Assembly (NCBI GenBank): GCA_902495075.1
Contig: CABUVO010000028.1
Coordinates: 1-52,830, forward strand
DNA length: 52,830 bases
Source of the DNA: an uncultured Porphyromonadaceae bacterium
GTDB lineage: Bacteria > Bacteroidota > Bacteroidia > Bacteroidales > Muribaculaceae
Direction: 5' to 3'
Made by a program: the position numbers and the translations under genes. The stretch's first letter is position 1, and the number at the start of each line of letters is the position of its first letter. Below are positions 25,685 through 32,882 of this stretch, piece by piece. A model generated the notes under the pieces. That model had not been told where the DNA came from, made no database searches, and saw nothing but the letters and a program-made list of their open reading frames with translations.

Positions 25685-27112
25685 CTATTTATTAAAAAGA
25701 GAAGTAAGGTTAATCTCATTCTGAGCGATTGAAGAATGTGAATTTTGCTTGAGACCGTAAGGAGTGACAAGGGTAATGTGAACTGCCTTTTTTGTCTGAG
25801 TCGCATCAACAAAGTTGCCGCGGCGACGACGAAGTTTCATTTCCTCGTCTTCGGTAATTGCGTACTCCTGAGCAGAGAATTTCATCTCGCACAGGTTGAT
25901 TACTCCGTCATTGCGATCAATGAGTAGGTCTATCTGCGTTTTGTCGATTCCTTTATCCTCATCAGCCTCTGTCCTCCAACTGTAAATATTGGACAAAACC
26001 CCGGATATTCCGAGGGCTTCCTTAATCTGGGAAATGTGCTGTAGGCACACACGTTCAAATGCAAGTCCACTCCATGCTCGGTGTAATGGACTTCCAATAT
26101 TGTTTGTCCAGAAATGGTTGTCGTTGTTCTTATTTCCTTGAATATATTGAAAGTGGAAAAGAGTGAAATTATCAATTAATTGATATATTGCATCTTTGGA
26201 TTGTTTACCTATAATAGTGTATTTTCGTATAAAACCGCACCATTCAAGTTCATTGAGGTAGCGCGATAAATCTCCACCTGTAGGAATACCGCTATATTTA
26301 ACTATTTCATCACGAGTCAATCCTTTATTCTTCTTTGCCAATGCAGTCACTACCTGCATATATGGCTCAGGATTATTAAACAGTGAAGCATATAACTGTT
26401 CATATTCGTGAGAAAGACCTTCTGCATCTTGATTGAAAAACAAAGAATCAATATTCTGAGCTAAACTAAGTTCTCGCTTAAGCAAACTCCAGTAAAAAGG
26501 GATTCCTCCCACTATCATATAATTCTCAACCATCTGATAAAGGCTTAACCCCAATTTATTCGCTTCTGAATATTGTTCACACTCAGAGAGAGTAAAGGGA
26601 TGGAGAAGTATTTTGTTGGTCAACCGATTATGAAGTCCGCCATGATTGTTTATAAGTTTGTTTACAATCCAAGAGGTTGCAGAACCACAAGCAATGAGAA
26701 GTATGTCTTTTCTTGCCGAGGCCCAGCTATTCCAAAAGTGCTCCAATCCTGATATGAAATTTGAGCGTGGTGTATCCATCCACGGAAGTTCATCAAAGAA
26801 TACAATCTTTTTGCCTTCAGGTAGAGAGCCGAGCCATTCCTCCAATGCAAAAAACGCCTCATACCAGTTCTTGAATTGATTATACTTCTTTCCTGAAGCC
26901 TTTTTCAGAGATTCCCTAAAACTTAAAAGCTGATCCTTCATTTTTCCACGAGCCAAGCCGGTATGCTGGAACGTAAAAGAGTAATTGAAAGTCTCGCGAA
27001 TAAGGAATGTTTTCCCTACACGCCTACGTCCATATACTGCCACAAACTTAGAGTATTCCGAGTTCGCGGCATCCAATAGTTCTTTTTGCTCTGATTTTCT
27101 TCCGATTATCAT
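25685..27112 (-). CDS. Archaeal-type AAA ATPase with DUF234-like C-terminal domain
   Basis: 475 residues from the ATG at 27112 (MIIGRKSEQKELL). Walker A YGRRRVGKT is near residue 28-36, Walker B KIVFFDELPWMDTP near 115, then the family's winged-helix part (TRDEIVKYSGIPTGGDLSRYLNELEWCGFIRKY) and a DUF234-like nuclease-related C-terminus with ERVCLQH, DLLIDRNDGVINLCEMKFS (a D...E-x-K pattern). These ATPases are common in gut Bacteroidetes and their role is poorly known. The frame stays open upstream into a recombinase fragment, but a -7 promoter element at 27137-27144 supports the separate start. Confidence 0.82.
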   Translation of the reverse strand: MIIGRKSEQKELLDAANSEYSKFVAVYGRRRVGKTFLIRETFNYSFTFQHTGLARGKMKDQLLSFRESLKKASGKKYNQFKNWYEAFFALEEWLGSLPEGKKIVFFDELPWMDTPRSNFISGLEHFWNSWASARKDILLIACGSATSWIVNKLINNHGGLHNRLTNKILLHPFTLSECEQYSEANKLGLSLYQMVENYMIVGGIPFYWSLLKRELSLAQNIDSLFFNQDAEGLSHEYEQLYASLFNNPEPYMQVVTALAKKNKGLTRDEIVKYSGIPTGGDLSRYLNELEWCGFIRKYTIIGKQSKDAIYQLIDNFTLFHFQYIQGNKNNDNHFWTNNIGSPLHRAWSGLAFERVCLQHISQIKEALGISGVLSNIYSWRTEADEDKGIDKTQIDLLIDRNDGVINLCEMKFSAQEYAITEDEEMKLRRRRGNFVDATQTKKAVHITLVTPYGLKQNSHSSIAQNEINLTSLFNK

Positions 27113-27136
27113 GATGATACCTCTAATTTTCAAGTG

Positions 27137-27144
27137 CAAAGTTA
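27137..27144 (-). promoter_or_regulatory. -7 element of the ATPase/effector/NTPase operon
   Basis: TAACTTTG on the minus strand, 25 bases before the ATPase start; transcription would begin near 27130. A TTG stands only 14 bases upstream, closer than usual. Confidence 0.55.
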
Positions 27145-27170
27145 ATAATAATAATTGACAAAACCCTGTT

Positions 27171-27216
27171 ATAATCCTCCAAAAGTGGGTCAAGCAACAT
27201 AGTTTTGGAGGATTAT
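27171..27216. repeat. Perfect 14-base inverted repeat
   Basis: ATAATCCTCCAAAA (27171-27184) and TTTTGGAGGATTAT (27203-27216) flank an 18-base loop. It lies between the recombinase fragment and the ATPase promoter. It could be an operator, a recombinase-binding site or a weak terminator for the recombinase; there is no T-run right after the stem. Confidence 0.7.
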
Positions 27217-27217
27217 G

Positions 27218-28147
27218 AGCGATTTTTTCGGTGGAAAATTCACTGAATCGGAGGCACGATAAAGATTTTCTCATTGAACGCTGCATCATAGCGGGTGTTA
27301 CATTGGATATGTAACCTGCGAGTAGTGCCGACACCTCAGATGTGGCGTGTCCTACGGCGTAATCTATGTAGGCGGTAATCACTCCATGATGTGCCAAGGC
27401 TGAAATGAACGAATTACGGGCATATTGGGGTGTGACGCATTGAATGCCGAGCGACTCGCATACCTCCTTGATATTCTTTGAAATCCGGCGGTTAAAGTCG
27501 TGAACGCGGATTGCTTTTTGCTCATCTGTGACGGCATTGAGAAAAATGTCAGGGAAAACAAGTTCACCGGGGCTATATGGCGAGGCATACACATCAAGCA
27601 ACTGCCGCAACTGCGGAATAATCGGTACTGATGTTTCATCAAGCTGTTTGCCAACAGGTTTGTTTGCCCTGTCAATCTTGGAGCGGATGAAAACGAATTG
27701 GGGAAATTTCTGCGAATTTGCCGCCTTTTCTGTCCAGACAAGTTTAGCCATATCTATGGTATTCATTCCGTTGAGACAATAAAGGAGCAACCAGCGGCCC
27801 ACGGCACGAGCGTACTTTGATTGCTTATCAGGAGAAGCATACCAGTATTCCCACAACTTCAACACTTCATCCACAGTCAAGGCGTTCAGGCGGCGACGAT
27901 TGCCGGCATGGATAAGACCTTTAAAATTGGGTACCATAGTGGTGTGTCCATCTTTATATGCCTGATTGAACACGGCACGGGTGGCGCGGAGAATTACCAT
28001 TCGCGTGTCCAAAGAAAGCGGCTGATCCGTGCCGTTGCGTGCTTTCTGTTCATCAAGCCATTTGGCGAAGCGTGTGATTATGGCGGTATCGACAGCTCCA
28101 TAGGCTGCGAGAGTTGATCCTTGAAGATTTGAAACTATACGGAGCAT
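27218..28147 (-). pseudogene. Tyrosine recombinase fragment, both ends altered
   Basis: About 295 recognisable residues: part of the N-terminal core-binding domain (YGAVDTAIITRFAKWLDEQKARNGTD, ILRATRAVFNQAYKDGHTTMVPNF), then the catalytic domain with LLLYCLNGMNTIDMAKLVW, VTPQYARNSFISALAHHG, YAVGHATSEVSALLAGYISNVTP (Tyr nucleophile). As in many Bacteroidetes integrases the first Arg is replaced by Asn. Family members have about 100 more residues at the N-terminus, lost here at a junction near 28100-28110. The end lacks a stop and runs in frame for about 50 meaningless residues into the ATPase. It is the remains of the element's integrase and is unlikely to be active. Confidence 0.72.
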
Positions 28148-28296
28148 CTTCCATTAAGGAGATAAACGCACACATTGGGGAAGAGATTCCGCGAAGAACT
28201 CTTAGTCGTGCCATAAAAGAGTTAATTGACAGCGATTGTATATTGTCCTCGGGTTATGGCAAAACCCTCAGATATGAACTATCTCGCCAAGTTTAG
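28099..28296 (+). pseudogene. 3' fragment of a Fic-type or similar gene (winged-helix C-terminus)
   Basis: The frame ILEDLKLYGASSIKEINAHIGEEIPRRTLSRAIKELIDSDCILSSGYGKTLRYELSRQV looks like the winged-helix C-terminal segment of Fic-family proteins. Nothing resembling the catalytic part precedes it: the sequence changes into the opposite-strand recombinase near 28100. It is therefore a gene end cut off by insertion or rearrangement. Whether any product is made from an internal ATG at 28114 is doubtful. Confidence 0.5.
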
Positions 28297-28553
28297 TCTA
28301 ATAACTCCTGTTTTATCTCGCCATTACACCCGATATATGCGAATTTGACCACAGTATCATTTGTATCCTATTTACAATTAGTCTTTTAAATCTCGCCGGT
28401 TTAAGTCTAATAAAGTTGAAAAAGTCGGATAAATCGCTGAATCTGTCTTGAATTTTCAAGGATACAAAGAGCTAACAATCTAAATCCCAGAACTAAAACT
28501 TAGGACAAAATTAGGTCTAATAAATGTCAAAACTTAGGACATTGGCGAGATTA
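28281..28553. repeat. Cluster of small repeats (ATCTCGCC...GTCTAATAA and AAAACTTAGGACA)
   Basis: A 24-base unit, ATCTCGCC plus GTTTA plus GTCTAATAA, occurs at 28281-28304 and again with small changes at 28389-28413. A further GGTCTAATAA lies at 28514-28523. AAAACTTAGGACA occurs twice as a direct repeat (about 28495-28507 and 28529-28541), the second running into an inverted ATCTCGCC. No coding frame is seen here. Confidence 0.5.
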
Positions 28554-28609
28554 TATCCCAATCGAACAACGTTCCATGTTCATTTTAGGGATTATTAAGA
28601 TGATGACTA

Positions 28610-28640
28610 TTGCATTCAAGGCGCAAAATCGTTAATTTTG
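28610..28640 (+). promoter_or_regulatory. Strong orphan promoter
   Basis: TTG at 28610-28612, 20 bases, then TAATTTTG at 28633-28640, an exact match to the local consensus. Expected transcription start near 28647. Confidence 0.75.
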
Positions 28641-28646
28641 CAGAGT

Positions 28647-28900
28647 CGAAATTGAGGTGCAAATCTTGATGGAGACAGCCGGACTGCGGAGGCAGTCCAC
28701 TACGCATAGCAAGGCAATGAAGAATGATGAAGCTAATGGGTGTGCGATACGTGTCCATTTTACAAATTTCATCATCCAACCTACTGAATATCACCTACTT
28801 TACTTGTGTATTGCGGTACTAGTGAAACCACGATGGTAAAATACCAAATTAAGAAAATCGCTGAAATTCAGACATTTCAGCGATTTTTATTTTGTCCGTT
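28647..28900 (+). ncRNA. Candidate small RNA or short mRNA unit
   Basis: A transcript of about 240-250 bases is bounded by a perfect promoter and a strong intrinsic terminator. It contains a perfect GACTGC-GGAG-GCAGTC stem-loop (about 28683-28698). The only frame of note could encode a peptide of 40-60 residues ending hydrophobic (NFIIQPTEYHLLYLCIAVLVKPRW), which would fit a small toxin as well as chance. I do not recognise a known RNA family. It lies alone in about 1 kb without other genes beside the mobile element. Confidence 0.5.
28853..28900 (+). terminator. Intrinsic terminator of the orphan transcript
   Basis: A perfect stem of at least 11 bp, AATCGCTGAAAT paired with ATTTCAGCGATT around a 6-base loop, followed directly by TTTATTTTG. 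Confidence 0.85.
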
Positions 28901-28904
28901 TCTC

Positions 28905-29246
28905 TCAAAAATCGGCAAAATATAGCAATCTCAGGTGTAGAATTCGGGAACAGACAGAACGGAGTCGATTTTGTTCACCATAAACGCTGTAATTGATTGA
29001 ATATGCGACAGTTTCTAAAACCCAACTCTATTTTGAGGCTCGATTTCATCGTTTTTCTACATAAAATCATGACGCACTTCTAATGCAATAGGAGTATAAA
29101 GATAATAAACATAAATATTCAGATCTTGTCATATGAGCATGTACTGAAAATTGAGACTTCAAGAGTAATTTTTCAAATGACAAATGCCCCAACCGCGAGA
29201 GGATTAGCATCTTTATAAGGGGAAAAGTGAATGAAACTCTACGAAG
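28905..29246. other. Spacer without recognisable gene
   Basis: About 340 AT-rich bases between the orphan terminator and the next promoter. Frames on both strands are short and give no family signal. Confidence 0.4.
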
Positions 29247-29277
29247 TTGCATAAATAGCGGAAAAATTGTAAATTTG
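29247..29277 (+). promoter_or_regulatory. Promoter of the AlbA_2 pseudogene
   Basis: TTG at 29247-29249, 20 bases, then TAAATTTG at 29270-29277. Expected start near 29284, 17 bases before the ATG at 29301. Confidence 0.75.
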
Positions 29278-29300
29278 TAAATAACAATTTATTGGGTAAG

Positions 29301-30249
29301 ATGACTATTGACGATATAAAGGCTTTGATCGCTTCGGATGAGTCGCGGATTCTGGAGCTGAAGAAGACTACCGGCGAATTGAAAGACGGTATGCACGCGG
29401 CATGCGCTTTTCTCAATACCGATGGCGGCTGGCTGATTTTCGGCATCGCTCCTAAGTCGCTGAAGATTATCGGTCAACAGGTGACTGATGATACTAAGAG
29501 GGAGATTGCACAGGCTCTTGCCGGGTTAGAGCCAGCCTACGATATACCGCCTATTTATGTTGATGTGCCCGAGTATCCGGGCAACAAAGTGATTGCTTTC
29601 CATTTCAACGGATGGGAATGGGGGCAGAAGCCTTATGAGAGAGGAGCGGCTTGAAGTGCCTGTACAGGCATTAAGGGAAGCTCTGATTAACGCTTTGTGT
29701 CATCGTCAATGGGAGAAGGCTAATTTGACAATCAGTATAGCGGTTTATGACGACCGAGTGGAGATTGCCAATCCCGGCATCCTTCCACCCAAGATAACAC
29801 CAGAAAACATCAAAGAGTCGCATGAGTCATTCCCCTACAACCGCAATATGGCACATGCCCTATACCGCTCAACCTTTCTTGAAAACTGGGGTAGCGGCAT
29901 TCATCGCATCATCGAAGCCTGCCGCGAGCAAGGAGTCGAAGAGCCCTCATGGCGCTGGGACGGTGCCTTCGTCTACGTCACTTTCAAAAGACCGGGCAAA
30001 GTTACTTCTGACGCCCAGAAAGAGCAATCAGGAGGCAATGTCGCTCAAAATGTCGCTCAAAATGTCGCTCAAAATGTCGCTCAAAGCTTAGATGAGCAGA
30101 TTATTCGAATTATAAAATCCAATCCTTGCATCAAGCGTGATGATATAGCGGAACAACTATCTGTCACTAAGAAAACGATTGAACGTCATTTAAAGAATCT
30201 TGGTATCAAGTGGGAAGGCCATTCTAAAACAGGACACTGGATTCTATAA
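29301..30249 (+). pseudogene. AlbA_2 (Schlafen-like) ATP-binding protein with internal deletion and frameshift
   Basis: The 5' part (29301-29632) encodes an AlbA_2 domain: DESRILELKKTTGELKDGMHAACAFLNTDGGWLIFGI, ending in GQKPYER. Right there the frame shifts, and MREERLEVPVQALREALINALCHRQW begins in another frame and continues through an HATPase_C_4-like region (DDRVEIANPGILPP, LENWGSGIHRIIEACREQG) to a helix-turn-helix end (IKRDDIAEQLSVTKKTIERHLKNLGI). The central linker normally found between these parts in the family is missing, so this is a deletion plus frame change near 29632-29640. The original product was probably a transcriptional regulator. The promoter is still intact. Confidence 0.8.
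30037..30084 (+). repeat. Four tandem copies of a 12-base unit (NVAQ codons)
   Basis: AATGTCGCTCAA is repeated four times without change at 30037-30048, 30049-30060, 30061-30072 and 30073-30084, encoding NVAQ x4. It links the ATPase-like and helix-turn-helix parts of the AlbA_2 protein. Perfect identity suggests recent slippage expansion. Confidence 0.95.
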
Positions 30250-30257
30250 ATAAAAGA

Positions 30258-30620
30258 ATGCGACATGGATGCACATGGTGGGTTATTGATTCCTGCTGCA
30301 CAAAAATTATATGGTGCACTAGTCAACTTAGAGAAATTTAGTAGACATAACGATTTCTTAGATAATATTGCATCGTTAGACAATTTGATGCATCTATACG
30401 ATCTACCTTCTACCTCAAAATCAAAGAGATATCTGATAAAATTAAGGAAGATAAAGATATTGTATCTGTATTCATCCTACATGAATGCTGGACTTATCCC
30501 TATAAGCCAGAGGGGGCAAACCGTAGCCGCAGATTTAACAGAAACTTAACAAGTAACAAGTACGCTTTTATCACGATTCCCGTTGTCTTTATCAGGGATA
30601 AAACATACACCGTTACTAAA
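30258..30620 (+). pseudogene. Frameshifted remnant of an unknown protein gene
   Basis: One frame gives MDAHGGLLIPAAQKLYGALVNLEKFSRHNDFLDNIASLDN (from 30265). From about 30380 a different frame gives a protein-like stretch, FDASIRSTFYLKIKEISD then KIKEDKDIVSVFILHECW and YAFITIPVVFIRDKTYTVTK, running in frame into the EamA start. The first part resembles hypothetical proteins I associate with Bacteroidetes genomes but cannot name. It is probably a decayed gene truncated at the edge of the accessory region. Confidence 0.5.
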
Positions 30621-31037
30621 ATGTGGAAGATCTATGCGTTGTTATCGGCGCTGTTCGCAGCTCTGACAGCTATCTGTGCCAAAGTAGGAGTCAAGGATGT
30701 TGATTCAAACCTTGCCACAGCGATTCGTACCACCGTGATCCTGTTTCTCACATGGGGTATCGTCTTTGTATCAGGACATTTGCAGGAAGTCAAGTCTGTA
30801 TCACGTTACACTTGGGTATTTCTTGTGCTTTCAGGTATATCGACCGGCTTGTCGTGGCTGTTCTATTTCAAGGCGATTCAGATAGGAGATGTGTCGCGTG
30901 TGGCTCCGGTTGACAAACTTAGCGTTGTACTGACTATCATACTCGCATTTATATTGCTGAAAGAGCCCGTTTCACCAAAGGTTATAGCCGGAGGCATACT
31001 TATATGCGCGGGCAGCATACTGATGATGTGGAAATAA
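30621..31037 (+). CDS. EamA/DMT-family four-helix transporter
   Basis: 138 residues, a single EamA repeat with four predicted membrane segments (about 3-22, 34-52, 66-86, 116-136), as in small DMT proteins that dimerize. Sequence features include ALLSALFAALTAICAKVGVKDVDSNLATAIRT and VAPVDKLSVVLTIILAFILLKEPVSPKVIAGGILICAGSILMM. The substrate is unknown; relatives have been linked to undecaprenyl-phosphate or small-molecule traffic. The frame upstream of its ATG is open into a remnant gene, so its original promoter may have been lost. It stands 61 bases before the response regulator. Confidence 0.85.
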   Translation: MWKIYALLSALFAALTAICAKVGVKDVDSNLATAIRTTVILFLTWGIVFVSGHLQEVKSVSRYTWVFLVLSGISTGLSWLFYFKAIQIGDVSRVAPVDKLSVVLTIILAFILLKEPVSPKVIAGGILICAGSILMMWK

Positions 31038-31068
31038 CGGAATTCATATTTCATACAGAATTTGGCCT

Positions 31069-31076
31069 TAACTTTG
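31069..31076 (+). promoter_or_regulatory. -7 element ahead of the two-component genes
   Basis: TAACTTTG, 23 bases before the response regulator start. No TTG at proper spacing, so it may need an activator, possibly the response regulator itself. Confidence 0.5.
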
Positions 31077-31098
31077 TCGGCTTGAAAAATATGCAAGC

Positions 31099-31779
31099 AT
31101 GAAACTGTTGATAATAGAAGACGAGAGAATGCTCTCAAGGAGTATCGCCGAATATCTTGAACGCGAGGATTATCTTTGCGAACACGCCTATACCTGCAAT
31201 GAAGCCCTATACAAGATTGCAGCCTATGAATATGATTGCATTCTTCTTGACCTTATGCTTCCAGATGGGAGTGGTCTTGATATATTGCGTAATATTAAAA
31301 AGGAATCGCCACAGACCGGAGTGATAATCGTTTCCGCAAAAGACTCTCTTGACGATAAGGTCGAGGGACTGAAAATCGGAGCGGACGACTACCTGCCCAA
31401 ACCTTTTCATCTGCCAGAACTGAGCATGAGGATTTTTGCCCTGATGAGAAGAAAGAAATTCACAAGTGACAACACGCTTCACGCCAGACAACTAACAATA
31501 GACCTCCCTGAACATAAAGTAACAGTCGGGAACAATCATATTGCCTTAACGAAGAGCGAATACGACTTGTTGCTGTTTCTCATACAGAACCGCAACCGTG
31601 TTGTATCCAAAAGTGCGATTGCAGAACATCTCAGCGGCGATATGGCAGATATGCTCGATGATTTCAATTTTATTTATGCCCATATTAAAAACCTGAAGTC
31701 AAAACTGTCTGCTGCAGGAATCTCTGACTGCATCAAGACTCTTTACGGCACCGGTTACAAATGGAATATTGACGAATGA
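31099..31779 (+). CDS. OmpR-family response regulator
   Basis: 226 residues. The receiver domain has the acidic pair E7/D8, phospho-acceptor D51 (CILLDLMLPDGSG), a Ser at the T/S switch (IIVSAKD) and Lys in YLPKPF. The C-terminal winged helix spans about 125-226 (HIALTKSEYDLLLFLIQNRNRVVSKSAIAEHL, IKTLYGTGYKWNI). It activates or represses target promoters when phosphorylated. It overlaps the histidine kinase start by 4 bases (ATGA). A dyad in front of the downstream receptor gene is a good candidate target. Confidence 0.94.
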   Translation: MKLLIIEDERMLSRSIAEYLEREDYLCEHAYTCNEALYKIAAYEYDCILLDLMLPDGSGLDILRNIKKESPQTGVIIVSAKDSLDDKVEGLKIGADDYLPKPFHLPELSMRIFALMRRKKFTSDNTLHARQLTIDLPEHKVTVGNNHIALTKSEYDLLLFLIQNRNRVVSKSAIAEHLSGDMADMLDDFNFIYAHIKNLKSKLSAAGISDCIKTLYGTGYKWNIDE

Positions 31780-32816
31780 AAACTCTTTTACACAAAACAA
31801 GCGACAGGATTATTGTCAGCATAGCTGCGGTATTTATTCTCACCGCTCCGCTTTTTTATCTTATCACCAGATATTTTTATGCTGAGGATATGATTGACAT
31901 AATAGAGTCTATTGAGCGGGGAGACGGTCTTCCACCGTCATTTGATCTGGAGCAGGATATTATCGCCGGAGTGATGATTCAATATCTTCTTATATTCGTT
32001 GTAATAGCCTTGTCGTTGCTTATTGCCATTCGTTTTTCCCTACGCAATCTTTGGCATCCATTTGAAAACACCTTGAAGTCAATGGAACAGTTTAAGGTTT
32101 CCGACAAGAAGATACCGGTTCTTGAAAACGGGGACATAATGGAATTCAGCAGGCTCAATCATGCGTTAACAAGACTCATGCAGCGGAATTCCGAAACTTA
32201 CCGTCAGCAAAAAGAGTTCACAGAAAATGCATCGCATGAACTCCAGACTCCGCTTGCCGTAATGAGGAGCCGCCTCGACCTATTGTTGCAGCGGAATCTC
32301 GACAAAGAAACACTTGATGCCATCAATGAACTATATAATGCAAACCGACGCATGGAACGCCTGAACCGAGACTTACTGCTACTTGCAAAAATTGACAACG
32401 ACCAATTCGTCACCAATACAAAAGTGGATATTGTCTCTATAATCAGAGACATCGCCGACAGCCTGACACCGTTAGGGTATAAAGTGAACGCCACATTATC
32501 AGATACCCAATGTGAAATAACCACGAATAGAACTCTTTTTGAGAGTCTTGTCAACAATCTGTTGATCAATGCACTCCGCAATTCCGGACAAGTTGATATC
32601 TACTTGACTGAAAATAAACTTAGGGTAAGTAATCCATCTGATAATGGCAAACCGCTCGACAACAACCGACTATTCCAGCGGTTTGCTTCAACATCAAGCA
32701 CTAACGGCAATGGTCTTGGTCTTGCGATAGCCAAAGCAGTCTGCGATGTTCATCATTGGAATATAAAATATGACTTTATATCCGGCAACCATCAGTTTAC
32801 GGTCGATCTGAATTGA
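31776..32816 (+). CDS. Sensor histidine kinase
   Basis: 346 residues. Two membrane helices (about 12-33 and 64-86) flank a very short periplasmic loop of roughly 30 residues rich in acidic residues (AEDMIDIIESIERGDG, EQD). The HisKA box is NASHELQTPLAVMRS with H154; the N box is LVNNLLINALRNS; the G box is NGNGLGLAIAKAVCD. The tiny acidic sensor loop recalls kinases that sense cations or membrane state (PhoQ/PmrB-like), an inference only. It is paired with the response regulator and ends 66 bases before the receptor gene. Confidence 0.93.
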   Translation: MKTLLHKTSDRIIVSIAAVFILTAPLFYLITRYFYAEDMIDIIESIERGDGLPPSFDLEQDIIAGVMIQYLLIFVVIALSLLIAIRFSLRNLWHPFENTLKSMEQFKVSDKKIPVLENGDIMEFSRLNHALTRLMQRNSETYRQQKEFTENASHELQTPLAVMRSRLDLLLQRNLDKETLDAINELYNANRRMERLNRDLLLLAKIDNDQFVTNTKVDIVSIIRDIADSLTPLGYKVNATLSDTQCEITTNRTLFESLVNNLLINALRNSGQVDIYLTENKLRVSNPSDNGKPLDNNRLFQRFASTSSTNGNGLGLAIAKAVCDVHHWNIKYDFISGNHQFTVDLN

Positions 32817-32848
32817 AACTCCCTATTCAGAATTTCTACAATATCGCC

Positions 32849-32881
32849 ACTTAGCTTTGTAGCGTAATTACAAAGCTAAGT
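32849..32881. promoter_or_regulatory. 13-base perfect dyad embracing the -7 element of the receptor gene
   Basis: ACTTAGCTTTGTA (32849-32861) and TACAAAGCTAAGT (32869-32881) flank a 7-base centre. The left arm contains TAGCTTTG (32852-32859), a -7 element, and the right arm ends one base before the receptor start codon. It is a strong operator candidate for the adjacent regulator, or a 5' hairpin over the start region. Confidence 0.65.
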
Positions 32882-32882
32882 T

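Noticed and set aside
25685..28147. A genuine recombinase-ATPase fusion protein of 820 residues
   Set aside because: The linker is not protein-like, and a -7 promoter element and a 14-bp dyad lie between the two parts.
28657..28839. A 60-residue protein gene inside the orphan RNA unit
   Set aside because: No family resemblance and no better start signal than chance. Kept only as a possibility within the RNA feature.
30031..30090. CRISPR-like array
   Set aside because: The 12-base units are contiguous with no spacers and lie inside a reading frame; no CRISPR or cas gene is present in the window.
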